From: Luteibacter yeojuensis
Lineage (GTDB): Bacteria; Pseudomonadota; Gammaproteobacteria; Xanthomonadales; Rhodanobacteraceae
Assembly (NCBI RefSeq): GCF_011742875.1
Contig: NZ_JAAQTL010000001.1
Location: 1,116,001-1,180,000 of the forward strand
Direction: 5' to 3'
DNA: 64,000 nucleotides
Position 1 is the stretch's first letter, and every line of letters begins with the position of its first letter. The notes under the pieces are model-generated. The model did not search any database. It was not told where the DNA came from and worked only from the letters and a program-made list of their open reading frames with translations. Shown here one piece after another: positions 34,699 through 42,904 of the stretch. Position numbers and translations under genes: made by a program.

Positions 34699-35946
34699 AT
34701 GATCCTGAAACTCTCGGCCATCGCTCTCGGCCTTTCGGTGCTCTTTCCGCTGCACGAGGCGCGCGCCGCCGAGTGCGCACCCGCGTGGGAAGCAGGAAAG
34801 GTCTATACCGGCGGCAACACGGCCAGCGAGAACGGCGTGAACTACATCGCCAATTGGTGGACCCAGGGCAACGAGCCCGCCACCAACAACGGCGGCAGCG
34901 GCTCCGGCCAGCCGTGGACATCGCAGGGATCGTGTACGGGCGGGGGCACGCCTCCGGACGATCCGCCGGACAACCCACCCGACAATCCGCCTCCCGCCAC
35001 CGGCGACCTGCTCTTCAGTCCCTACAAGGACATCACCATCAACCTCGACTGGAATACCAACATCATGTCGACCATGGTGACGGGTACGCGCCTGCCGGTC
35101 GTGGGCAGCGGCAGCCTGGTGTCCACGCAGGTGCCGAACCTCGGTGCCATCACCCTCGCCTTCGCCACGGGCGAATGCGGCAGCGAGAACTGGGGTGGCG
35201 TACCGGCCGCGGCCTTCGCCAGCGCGAATATCGCGCGACTCAACAACGCCGGGATCAACTACGTCGTCTCCACCGGTGGACAGGCCGGCGTATTCACCTG
35301 CCCCAGCGCCACGGGCATGGCGAGCTTCCTTTCGCGCTACATGGGCCCGCACATGGTCGGCGTCGATTTCGACATCGAAGGTGGACAGACGCCGGCGCAG
35401 CTCAACGCCCTCGTGAGCAACGCCGTCTACGCCGAGAGCCTCTACCCCAACCTACGTTTCTCGTTCACGCTCGCCACGCTCGCCGCATCCGACGGCAGCT
35501 TCGGCGGCGTGAACCCCACGGGCGACGCGGTGGTCCGCGCCGTGAAGGCGTCGGGGCTCAAGAACTACACCATCAACCTGATGACGATGGATTACGGCAC
35601 GGCGGGCCCCGGCATCTGCGTGGTGGCCAACGGCAAGTGCGACATGGGTCAATCGGCGGTCCAGGCCGTGAGGAACCTGCAGCATACTTACGGCATCCCG
35701 CTGACGAAGATCGAGATCACGCCGATGATCGGGGTGAACGACGTGTCCAGCGAAACCTTCACCGTCGCCGACATCGATACGGTGACCAGCTACGCCGTGA
35801 CCAACAAGCTTGCGGGCGTGCATTTCTGGTCGCTCGACCGCGACAATCCCTGCGGCGGCGGATTCGCCTCGCCCACCTGCAATTCGGTACCTTCCACCAC
35901 CGTTCTGCAATACACGAAGCGGTTCCTGTCCAACCTCGGCAAGTAG
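34699..35946 (+). CDS. Secreted GH18 chitinase with CBM5/12
   Basis: A 415-residue precursor. The signal peptide (about 1-22) is followed by a chitin-binding module CBM5/12 (about 25-75, CAPAWEAGKVYTGG and NWWTQGNEP), a Pro/Asp linker (PPDNPPDNPP) and a GH18 domain with catalytic motif VGVDFDIEGG (near residue 222; Glu is the acid). It degrades chitin outside the cell. GGAGG lies ahead of ATG 34699. Upstream palindromes suggest control by a LacI-type regulator. It neighbours a mannoglycan-degrading operon. Confidence 0.92.
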   Translation: MILKLSAIALGLSVLFPLHEARAAECAPAWEAGKVYTGGNTASENGVNYIANWWTQGNEPATNNGGSGSGQPWTSQGSCTGGGTPPDDPPDNPPDNPPPATGDLLFSPYKDITINLDWNTNIMSTMVTGTRLPVVGSGSLVSTQVPNLGAITLAFATGECGSENWGGVPAAAFASANIARLNNAGINYVVSTGGQAGVFTCPSATGMASFLSRYMGPHMVGVDFDIEGGQTPAQLNALVSNAVYAESLYPNLRFSFTLATLAASDGSFGGVNPTGDAVVRAVKASGLKNYTINLMTMDYGTAGPGICVVANGKCDMGQSAVQAVRNLQHTYGIPLTKIEITPMIGVNDVSSETFTVADIDTVTSYAVTNKLAGVHFWSLDRDNPCGGGFASPTCNSVPSTTVLQYTKRFLSNLGK

Positions 35947-35960
35947 GACGAACGAGCCCT

Positions 35961-36039
35961 GTGGGAGCCGCCTTCAGCGGCGATGGGCACTCGCGGCAAG
36001 CGCCCACCGCCGCGGGATCGCTGCCGAAGCAGCTCCCAC
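35961..36039. repeat. Dispersed inverted repeat, variant copy
   Basis: GTGGGAGCCGCC at the left (35961) and the inverted GCAGCTCCCAC at the right (ending 36039), with internal GGCGATGGGC and GCCCACCGCC also inverted. It is a diverged relative of the 729-810 element, lying between the chitinase and FecR-like genes where it could act as a terminator. Confidence 0.7.
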
Positions 36040-36103
36040 GGCGCATGGTTTCACGAAACTGCCACATTCGCCGCCTAGGCTCGTCGCACGAACTGGAGCC
36101 ATC

Positions 36104-37090
36104 GTGTCGACCGAGACGTCGCAGGGCTGGGCGCGCCTTCTGATAGATAAAGGCCCCTCGCTTACCAACTACTTCCACGCTCTGCGATGCGGCCACGAGC
36201 ATCGACCGCGAGCTTGGCCGTCTGCCCCCAGGGACTGGTTGCGCCACGAAACGGAGCGAACACATGCCCCTGCGCCCAACATACGCGGACGTGCGCGACG
36301 CACCGTTCTCCGTGCGGGCGCCATCGCTGCCGCCGCCCTACTCTCCGTCTCGGCCACCCTGCTCCTTGCATGGCCCGAAACGGAAGCGCCCGCCATGCGC
36401 TACGTGGCCGACGCCAACCATGTCCGCACGGTGCTGCTCGAAGACGACACGCGCCTCCAGCTGTCGCCGGGCAGCGTAGTGGACGTGCGCTTCGACGCGC
36501 ATGCGCGGCATATCGCCCTGCTCAAGGGGGACGCCTCGCTCGACATTGGCAAGGACACGCACCGTCCGATGACCGTGGAGGTGGGTCGTCAGCGTATCGA
36601 GGACATCGGCACCGTGTTCGACGTGAGCCTGGGCGAGACGGGGACGGAAGTGTCGGTCGTGAGCGGCAGCATCGCCGTTTCCCAGGCCGCCCCGCCTTGG
36701 CTCGACCGCGTGCGCCGGCGACTGACCGGCAGGGATGCACCCCGCGAGCCTATCGTCGAACTCGGTGGCGGCGAGTCGGCCAGCGTATCGAGGGAAGGCA
36801 AGCTGGTATCGCGCGGCGCCATCGACGCCTCGACGGCGGCCGCATGGCTGCCCGACGAGATCCGCTTCCAGGACAGCACCGTGGCGGAGGTCGCGCGCCG
36901 CTTCAACGCCTATACGCCACGCCCCCTGACGGTCGAAGATCCGCGCCTCGCGAACAAGCGGATCAGCGGCGTGTTCCACGCACGCGATGCCGCCGCGTTC
37001 GTCAGTTACCTCGGCAGTCTCCCCGGTGTGGCCGTGATCGACGATCCGGAACGCATCCGGTTCGTCGCCGCACGAAACAGGCGGCTGTAA
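36104..37090 (+). CDS. Orphan FecR-like anti-sigma/sensor protein
   Basis: A 328-residue inner-membrane protein starting with GTG (GGAG six bases upstream). It has a cytoplasmic N-terminus, one membrane segment (about 72-90, AGAIAAAALLSVSATLLLAW), a FecR domain (about 100-215, DDTRLQLSPGSVVDVRF and HIALLKGDASLDIGK), and a C-terminal secretin/TonB-type short domain (about 250-325). Usually FecR sits beside an ECF sigma gene and a TonB receptor; neither is adjacent here, and the cytoplasmic part lacks clear DUF4880 motifs. Confidence 0.8.
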   Translation: MSTETSQGWARLLIDKGPSLTNYFHALRCGHEHRPRAWPSAPRDWLRHETERTHAPAPNIRGRARRTVLRAGAIAAAALLSVSATLLLAWPETEAPAMRYVADANHVRTVLLEDDTRLQLSPGSVVDVRFDAHARHIALLKGDASLDIGKDTHRPMTVEVGRQRIEDIGTVFDVSLGETGTEVSVVSGSIAVSQAAPPWLDRVRRRLTGRDAPREPIVELGGGESASVSREGKLVSRGAIDASTAAAWLPDEIRFQDSTVAEVARRFNAYTPRPLTVEDPRLANKRISGVFHARDAAAFVSYLGSLPGVAVIDDPERIRFVAARNRRL

Positions 37091-37200
37091 GAAAAGAATT
37101 CATCGAACTGCCCGCCCGAGGAGTTCATCGCCATCCTCGATCGCGCCGTCGATGCGACGCGGGTCGATGTCCGCCTGCCGCCCATGACACGACAGTGGCG

Positions 37201-38298
37201 CTAGGGCGCCAGGATGAAGAATACGAACCATGCGAAGACCAGCAGGTGGACGGCACCCTGGAGGAGATGCGTGCGCGGGCTCGAGAACGTGACCACGGAG
37301 AGGACCAGGGTCAGTACGAAGAGGACGAGGTCCGTCCGTTCGAGGCCCAGGGTCACCGGATGGTTCGTTGCACGACCGATGACGATGATGGCCGGAATGG
37401 TGAGGCCGATCGTCGACAGCACCGAGCCCAGGAGCACGTTCACCGAGCGCTGGAGTTCGTTGCGGTTGGCCGCGCGGATCGCGCCTATACCCTCGGGCGT
37501 GGCGACGAGCACGGCCATGGCGAGACCGCCGAGGAGCGCGGGCGCACCCATGGTTTCGACGACGTAATCGACCGGCACCGCGAGTTTGTCCACGAGGAAC
37601 ACCACCGGAATCATGTAGGCGGCGAGGAACAGCGCCGACACCCGCGGGCCGCGACCGGTGCTTCGTTCCAGGCGACGCGGGTGCAGCGAGGTCTCGGTCG
37701 ATACGAAATACCCGCGCAATCCCCGGGTCTGCAGGAAAAGGAACGTCGCATAGAGCACGATCGCCGAGAGGGCGAGGAAGAGCTGGTGGGACAAGCGCAG
37801 GTGCGATGTGATCGAATCCCTGGCGAAGGTCGGCATGACCATGCCGAGGACACCCAGCGGAACGATGAGGCCGAGGTAAGCATTGGCGCCCTGCAGGTTG
37901 TAGGTCTGCTCCCGGTGTTTCAGGCCGCCCAGCATCAAGGCGAGGCCGACCATGCCGTTCAATACGATCATCGTCACCGAGAACAAGGTGTCGCGGGCCA
38001 GCGTCGGGTTGTTCGCGCCGTGGAGCATGACCGCGGCGATGCTCATGATCTCGATCGACGTCACGGCCAGGGTGAGGACCAGGGTGCCCCGCGGCTCGCC
38101 GAGATGATGGGCGAGGTCTTCCGCATGGCGCACGACCGCGATGGCGGAGCCCAGGATCACGAGGAACAGCCAGGCGAACATGAAGGCCAGGCGCACCGGC
38201 GATGCCATGCCGGAAAGCAGCACGTCCGGTGCGATCAGGAAAATGACACACGTGACGAGGCTTATCGAAAGGAACCGCTCGTCGCGCAACGTCGCCAT
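37201..38298 (-). CDS. chaA: ChaA-type Ca2+(Na+,K+)/H+ antiporter
   Basis: A 365-residue inner-membrane protein of the CaCA exchanger superfamily, about 11 helices. Each half has the acidic exchanger repeat: HHLGEPRGTLVLTLAVTSIE in the first and ATPEGIGAIRAANRNELQRS in the second. The length equals E. coli ChaA (366). It would extrude cations at high pH or salt. It is monocistronic and convergent with the FecR-like gene. Confidence 0.88.
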   Translation of the reverse strand: MATLRDERFLSISLVTCVIFLIAPDVLLSGMASPVRLAFMFAWLFLVILGSAIAVVRHAEDLAHHLGEPRGTLVLTLAVTSIEIMSIAAVMLHGANNPTLARDTLFSVTMIVLNGMVGLALMLGGLKHREQTYNLQGANAYLGLIVPLGVLGMVMPTFARDSITSHLRLSHQLFLALSAIVLYATFLFLQTRGLRGYFVSTETSLHPRRLERSTGRGPRVSALFLAAYMIPVVFLVDKLAVPVDYVVETMGAPALLGGLAMAVLVATPEGIGAIRAANRNELQRSVNVLLGSVLSTIGLTIPAIIVIGRATNHPVTLGLERTDLVLFVLTLVLSVVTFSSPRTHLLQGAVHLLVFAWFVFFILAP

Positions 38299-38344
38299 CT
38301 GTGCCTCCCGGGCCCCCGGCGGTGGATGGCCGAATCCTACCCCC

Positions 38345-39586
38345 TCAGATGGCTCCTGTCCCCGCCACCTGCCGAAGCGCGGTCTTCCGCGCGGCCATGT
38401 CCTGCAGGAGGGCGACGAAGGCCGACTGCAGCCGGGTGGGCTGCCATTCGATGCGCCGCGTCATCGCGATGCGGCGCCAGAACCCAGGCCCTTTCGTGCC
38501 GATCTCCACGAGCTTGCCCGCGCGGCTTTCCAGCAGGAACTGGTCGCGCGACATCAGCGTGAGCCAGTCGCCCTCGAGCATGAGGCCGCGCATGATCATC
38601 ACCGAGGCGCATTGCACCTTCAGGTTCGGTGGTTCCCGGCCGCGATCCTGGAACATCCGCTCCCAGTTCAGCCGCATGGGCACACCGCGCGCAGGCACCA
38701 CCCAGGGATAGCGAAGCAACGCATCGACCGACGGCCGTGCCGTATCCCGCAGCGGATGCCCGGCCCGGCCGACGATGACGAGCTCGTCGTCGAAGAGACC
38801 TTCCTGGCGCACGTCGCGGGCCGGCACCGACTGGCGCTGCGAACCGATCAAAAGGTCCATCTCGCCGTGGCGCAGGCGCGAAAGCAATTCCATGTAGGGC
38901 CCCTCGACGACCTCGATCGACGCGCCAGGATAGTCTTCGCAGAACCGCGCGAGCACTTGCGGAAGGAAATGCGCGCGCGCCACGGGAAGGACGCCGATGC
39001 GGATCGTGCCGCTGGCCTCCTCGGACGGCGCCAGCTCGTCGATGCCGGCGGCGAGCTCCGCGAGCATCAGACGGACGAAGTGCACGAGCTTCGCCGCCGC
39101 GTCGGTGGGGCGCACCGAGCGCCCCATCCGCACCAGCATCGGTACCTCGGTCGTCTCCTGCAGTTCGCGCATCGCCCGGTGCAGTGCGGGCTGCGAAATA
39201 CCCACCTCCGCGGCCGCGGCCGCATAGCTACTGGCCGTCACCACCGAGACGAGCGCGCGCAGCTGGGCCATGGTGATGCGCCGCTCGATGTTCGCGATGG
39301 CTTGCATGCGCGCCGGCCGGCGCACCTGGCCGATGCCGCGCGCAAGGTAACGCAGGGCGCGCGCGACGCGGCCGATGAATCGCGCGCCCTGTTCGGTCGG
39401 CGTGACGCCCTTCGGATACCTGTCGAACAGGCGCGAGCCGAGCACGCGCTCCATGTTCGCCACCGCATGGGCGAGCGCCGGCTGCGACAGGCTTACCTCC
39501 GCAGCGGCGGCGCTCATGTTGCCCGCGCGCGACACGGCGAGCAGCGCATCGAGATGACGAAGATTGAGCGAGAACACGATGCTCAT
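38345..39586 (-). CDS. LysR-type regulator with two DNA-binding domains
   Basis: A 413-residue protein, about 110 longer than usual because the LysR helix-turn-helix occurs twice: residues about 8-65 (AGNMSAAAAEVSLSQPALAH) and about 105-165 (ASSYAAAAAEVGISQPALHR). The effector-binding domain follows from about 190. Such duplicated regulators are rare. It is divergent from a catabolic operon, with an array of TCGA half-sites in between that may match the double domain. Confidence 0.9.
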   Translation of the reverse strand: MSIVFSLNLRHLDALLAVSRAGNMSAAAAEVSLSQPALAHAVANMERVLGSRLFDRYPKGVTPTEQGARFIGRVARALRYLARGIGQVRRPARMQAIANIERRITMAQLRALVSVVTASSYAAAAAEVGISQPALHRAMRELQETTEVPMLVRMGRSVRPTDAAAKLVHFVRLMLAELAAGIDELAPSEEASGTIRIGVLPVARAHFLPQVLARFCEDYPGASIEVVEGPYMELLSRLRHGEMDLLIGSQRQSVPARDVRQEGLFDDELVIVGRAGHPLRDTARPSVDALLRYPWVVPARGVPMRLNWERMFQDRGREPPNLKVQCASVMIMRGLMLEGDWLTLMSRDQFLLESRAGKLVEIGTKGPGFWRRIAMTRRIEWQPTRLQSAFVALLQDMAARKTALRQVAGTGAI

Positions 39587-39603
39587 AAGATCGTTAACTT
39601 ATT

Positions 39604-39637
39604 TCGATAGCTCGATCATAAATCGAATTTGGTTCGA
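39604..39637. promoter_or_regulatory. Array of TCGA half-sites before the amidohydrolase operon
   Basis: TCGA occurs at 39604, 39612, 39623 and 39634, the last three spaced exactly 11 bases apart, close to one helical turn. Within it are the inverted repeats TCGAT-N5-ATCGA (39612-39626) and TCGAA-N5-TTCGA (39623-39637). Another inverted repeat, ATAAG-N8-CTTAT, lies at the LysR start (39585-39602). It is the probable binding region of the adjacent double-domain LysR regulator. Confidence 0.55.
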
Positions 39638-39730
39638 AGAAGCCCGTCAGCGCATATTCAAGCCATCGGCAGAGCCGCTGGTTTTGCAGTGCAACATTTT
39701 TCTATAGCCATTCTGAATGGGCAAGGCAAC

Positions 39731-40591
39731 GTGATCCTCCTCGATACGCACACACATGTCATCTCTCCGGACACAGGTACCTACCCCATCGCACCCATCG
39801 GCGGCCGCCAATCCGAGTGGTCGCACGAGCGCCCGGTCGATACCGAGGGCCTGTTGCGCGCCATGGACCTCGCGGGCATCGAGCAGGCGGTCGTGGTGCA
39901 GGCGTCGACCGTCTATGGCCACGACAATCGTTACGTCACGGCGTCCGTCCGCGCCCATCGCGACCGCTTCGTCGGCGTCTATTCCATCGACGCCATGGCA
40001 CCCGATGCCGTGCAACGGATCGAGTACTGGCAGTCGCAGGGGCTTGCCGGCTTCCGCTTGTTCACTACCGGAAGCACGATGCCGGGCCAGGCCGACTGGC
40101 TGGGTCACGAGGATTCCTATCCCGCATGGGCTTATGCCGAGGCCCACGGCATTCCGGTGTGCCTGCAGATGACCATGGACGGCCTGCCCAGGCTGCGCGA
40201 GCTGATGACGCGGTTCCCGCGGGTCAAGGTGCTGCTCGATCACTGTGCGCGGCCCGACCTGGAGGACGGCAAGCCGTACGCGGCGGCAAAAGCGCTGTTC
40301 GAAATGGCCGCCTTTCCCGGGGTCCACCTGAAGCTGACCAATCGCACGCTCGAGGCCGCGGCACAAGGCGCCTCGCGCCCAGGCGACTTCCTCGAGGCCA
40401 TTGTGGCCGCTTTCGGCGCGGAGCGTATCGCCTGGGGTTCCAACTTCCCCGCCGCCGCCGGCACCCTCGACCAGCTCGCGCGCACCGCGGGCAAGGCCCT
40501 CGTCGAGCTGCCCCCCGCTGCTCGCGACGCCATCTTCCACGGCACGGCGCGCCGGCTCTATCCTTTCGCGCGAAGCGGGAGCGCGGCATGA
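39731..40591 (+). CDS. Amidohydrolase-2 family enzyme (PDC hydrolase-like)
   Basis: A 286-residue TIM-barrel metal hydrolase. The N-terminal metal site is LLDTHTHVIS, VLLDHCARPD (about 175-184) contributes the later histidine, and IAWGSNFPA the C-terminal part. The closest known enzymes hydrolyse lactone-like acids such as 2-pyrone-4,6-dicarboxylate. The GTG at 39731 with AAGG upstream is chosen because earlier in-frame starts (for example TTG 39629) run through the operator. Its TGA overlaps the next ATG. Confidence 0.85.
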   Translation: MILLDTHTHVISPDTGTYPIAPIGGRQSEWSHERPVDTEGLLRAMDLAGIEQAVVVQASTVYGHDNRYVTASVRAHRDRFVGVYSIDAMAPDAVQRIEYWQSQGLAGFRLFTTGSTMPGQADWLGHEDSYPAWAYAEAHGIPVCLQMTMDGLPRLRELMTRFPRVKVLLDHCARPDLEDGKPYAAAKALFEMAAFPGVHLKLTNRTLEAAAQGASRPGDFLEAIVAAFGAERIAWGSNFPAAAGTLDQLARTAGKALVELPPAARDAIFHGTARRLYPFARSGSAA

Positions 40592-41481
40592 ACGCCGCTT
40601 CCCTCAAGACGGTCCTCGGCAGCTACCCGCATACGATGGCGCTGAAGGACGGCAGCGTGAACCATGCGGCCGTCATGCTCGACTTCCAGGAGGTTTCCCC
40701 GGTGCACAAGGCGTTCGCGCCCATGGTGCGTCACGAGGCCTACGACCTCTGCGAACTGGCGATCGTCACGGCATTGCAGGCCGTGGCGTATGACCGTCCC
40801 GTGGTGTTGCTTCCCGTCGTCGTCGCGTCGCGCTTCCAGCGCGGCTGCCTCATCGCGCATGGTTCCCGCCCCATCAGGCCACAGGACCTCCCGGGGAAGC
40901 GGGTCGGCGTGCGCGCCTATACGCAAACGACGGGCATGTGGGTACGTTCGCACCTCGTAGAGGATTTCGGTCTCGACATCGGGGCGATAGCGTGGGTCAC
41001 GCATGACGCAGCCCATGTCGAGCAGTACACCGATCCCGCCTTCGTCCACCACGACGACGGCGACAAGAGCCTGCTGGACATGTTGCGCGACGGCGATATC
41101 GACGCCGCCATCCTCGGCAACGACATGCCGAAGGGTGACGAGTTCCGTCCCGTCTTCGACGATGCGAACGACCGCGACCTCGCCTGGTGGCGTAAGCACC
41201 GCTTCATGCCGATCAACCATATGGTGGCCGCCTCGCGCACCGTCTGCGAACGCAACCCGGCGGCGATCCGCGCCGCGTACGCACTGCTGCTCGAAGCGGC
41301 CGACCGGATGGCCGGGGACCCTTCCGGCCCCCTTCCCTTCCGCTTCGGCATCGAGGGTCTGCGAGGGCCGGTGGAGTTCACCATCGACGCCTGCATGCGC
41401 CAGGGGCTCTTGCCCCGCCGGCCGACCGTAGACGAAGTCTTCGCACCCGCCAGGAGGATCCTCGACCATGGCAGCGATTGA
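40588..41481 (+). CDS. 4,5-dihydroxyphthalate decarboxylase-like/substrate-binding-like protein
   Basis: A 297-residue protein of the periplasmic-binding-protein type II fold, like 4,5-dihydroxyphthalate decarboxylase. Features include LPGKRVGVRAYTQTTGMWVR (about 108-127) and HRFMPINHMVAASR (about 209-222). It has no signal peptide, which favours a cytosolic enzyme over a transport component. ATGA overlap with the amidohydrolase shows translational coupling, and the DctA start overlaps its end by 14 bases. The true substrate is unknown, probably an aromatic or cyclic dicarboxylate. Confidence 0.75.
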   Translation: MNAASLKTVLGSYPHTMALKDGSVNHAAVMLDFQEVSPVHKAFAPMVRHEAYDLCELAIVTALQAVAYDRPVVLLPVVVASRFQRGCLIAHGSRPIRPQDLPGKRVGVRAYTQTTGMWVRSHLVEDFGLDIGAIAWVTHDAAHVEQYTDPAFVHHDDGDKSLLDMLRDGDIDAAILGNDMPKGDEFRPVFDDANDRDLAWWRKHRFMPINHMVAASRTVCERNPAAIRAAYALLLEAADRMAGDPSGPLPFRFGIEGLRGPVEFTIDACMRQGLLPRRPTVDEVFAPARRILDHGSD

Positions 41482-42829
41482 CGCCCGCGACACCTCCGCC
41501 AGGACCGGCTTCGAAAAGGAACCAGGCACGATGGCGACAGCCGACCGCACCACCGCCCAGCCACCGCGGAAGCCCCGCCGCTTCTACGAGGACCTGACCT
41601 TCCAGGTGCTCGCGGGCATGGCGCTGGGTGTGGCCGTGGGCGCGTTCTTCCCGGACATCGGCAAGCAGTTGAAGCCGCTCGGGGACGTGTTCGTCCGGCT
41701 CATCCAGATGGTGGTCGGACTCATCATCTTCTGTACGGTGACGCACGGCATCGCCAGCGTGCGCGACCTCGGCAAGGTGGGCCGCATCGCCGTCAAGGCC
41801 ATCGTGTACTTCGAAGTGGTGACCACCTTCGCGCTGGTCATCGGCCTCGTGACGATCAACCTCCTGAAACCCGGCGTGGGCATGCACATCGACCCCGCCA
41901 GCTTCCAGACGGCCGGGCAGAACGTGCATCCCGCGGCGCACATGACCTTCGGGGAGTTCCTGCTCAACCTCGTTCCCAAGTCCGCGGTGCATGCGTTCTC
42001 GGAGGGAGAGATCCTGCAGATCCTCGTCTTCTCGGTGCTGTTCGCCTGCGGCCTGGCGTCGCTCGGCGACAAGGCCAAGCCCGTGCTGGAAACGGTGGAC
42101 ACGATCTCCAAGGCGCTGTTCTGGGTGATCCGCATCGCGATGAAGATCGCTCCTATCGCCGCTTTCGGCGCGATCGCCTTCACCGTGGCGAAGTTCGGCC
42201 TGCATTCGCTCGTGGCGCTCGGCGCCCTGATCGGCGAGTTCTACCTCACCTGCCTCATCTTCTTCGTGGCGGTGCTGGCACCGATCGCGTGGTACTCGGG
42301 CTTCAGCCTGCTCAAATTGATGCGCTACGTGCGGGAAGAACTGGCGCTGGTCATCGGCACGAGTTCGTCGGAAAGCGTGTTTCCCCAGCTCACGAGCAAG
42401 CTCACGAAGCTGGGCGTGGAAGAATCCGTCGTCGGCCTCGTGCTGCCCACCGCCTACAGCTTCAATCATGACGGCACCTGCCTCTACTTCGCCGCCGTGA
42501 GCGTGTTCCTGGCGCAGGCGACGGGCACGGCGCTCGGCTGGGAAGCCCAGCTCTCGTTGCTGGCCGTGCTGCTCGTGACATCCAAGGGCGGCGCCGGCGT
42601 CGCAGGCTCGGCCATCGCCGTGCTGGCCATGACGCTCGCGGCCACCAAGGCCATCCCGGTCGGAAGCATCGCCCTGATCCTTGGCGTGCACCGGGTCCTC
42701 TCTTCCGCCTTCGTGTTCACCAACATCGCGGGCAACTGCGTCGCCACCATCGTGGTCGGCCAGTGGGAGCACGCCGTCGACAAGGAACGCCTGCATACCG
42801 AGCTGGACAACGGATTCCAGCCCACCTGA
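41468..42829 (+). CDS. dctA: DctA-type C4-dicarboxylate/cation symporter
   Basis: A 453-residue inner-membrane transporter of the DAACS family. The hairpin motif GTSSSESVFPQL and the substrate-binding YSFNHDGTCLYFA are both present, followed by the conserved SKGGAGVAGSA. AGGAGG lies ten bases before ATG 41468; an internal ATG at 41531 is a possible shorter start. It is the third gene of the operon with amidohydrolase and decarboxylase-like genes, so it probably imports the dicarboxylic acid substrate rather than only succinate. Confidence 0.9.
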   Translation: MAAIDARDTSARTGFEKEPGTMATADRTTAQPPRKPRRFYEDLTFQVLAGMALGVAVGAFFPDIGKQLKPLGDVFVRLIQMVVGLIIFCTVTHGIASVRDLGKVGRIAVKAIVYFEVVTTFALVIGLVTINLLKPGVGMHIDPASFQTAGQNVHPAAHMTFGEFLLNLVPKSAVHAFSEGEILQILVFSVLFACGLASLGDKAKPVLETVDTISKALFWVIRIAMKIAPIAAFGAIAFTVAKFGLHSLVALGALIGEFYLTCLIFFVAVLAPIAWYSGFSLLKLMRYVREELALVIGTSSSESVFPQLTSKLTKLGVEESVVGLVLPTAYSFNHDGTCLYFAAVSVFLAQATGTALGWEAQLSLLAVLLVTSKGGAGVAGSAIAVLAMTLAATKAIPVGSIALILGVHRVLSSAFVFTNIAGNCVATIVVGQWEHAVDKERLHTELDNGFQPT

Positions 42830-42904
42830 GCAACGCTCGCCTGCACCGCCCGTGGATGCGGGGGTGCCATCGATCCACCAGTCCGCCTGGGGAGGGGACG
42901 ATCC

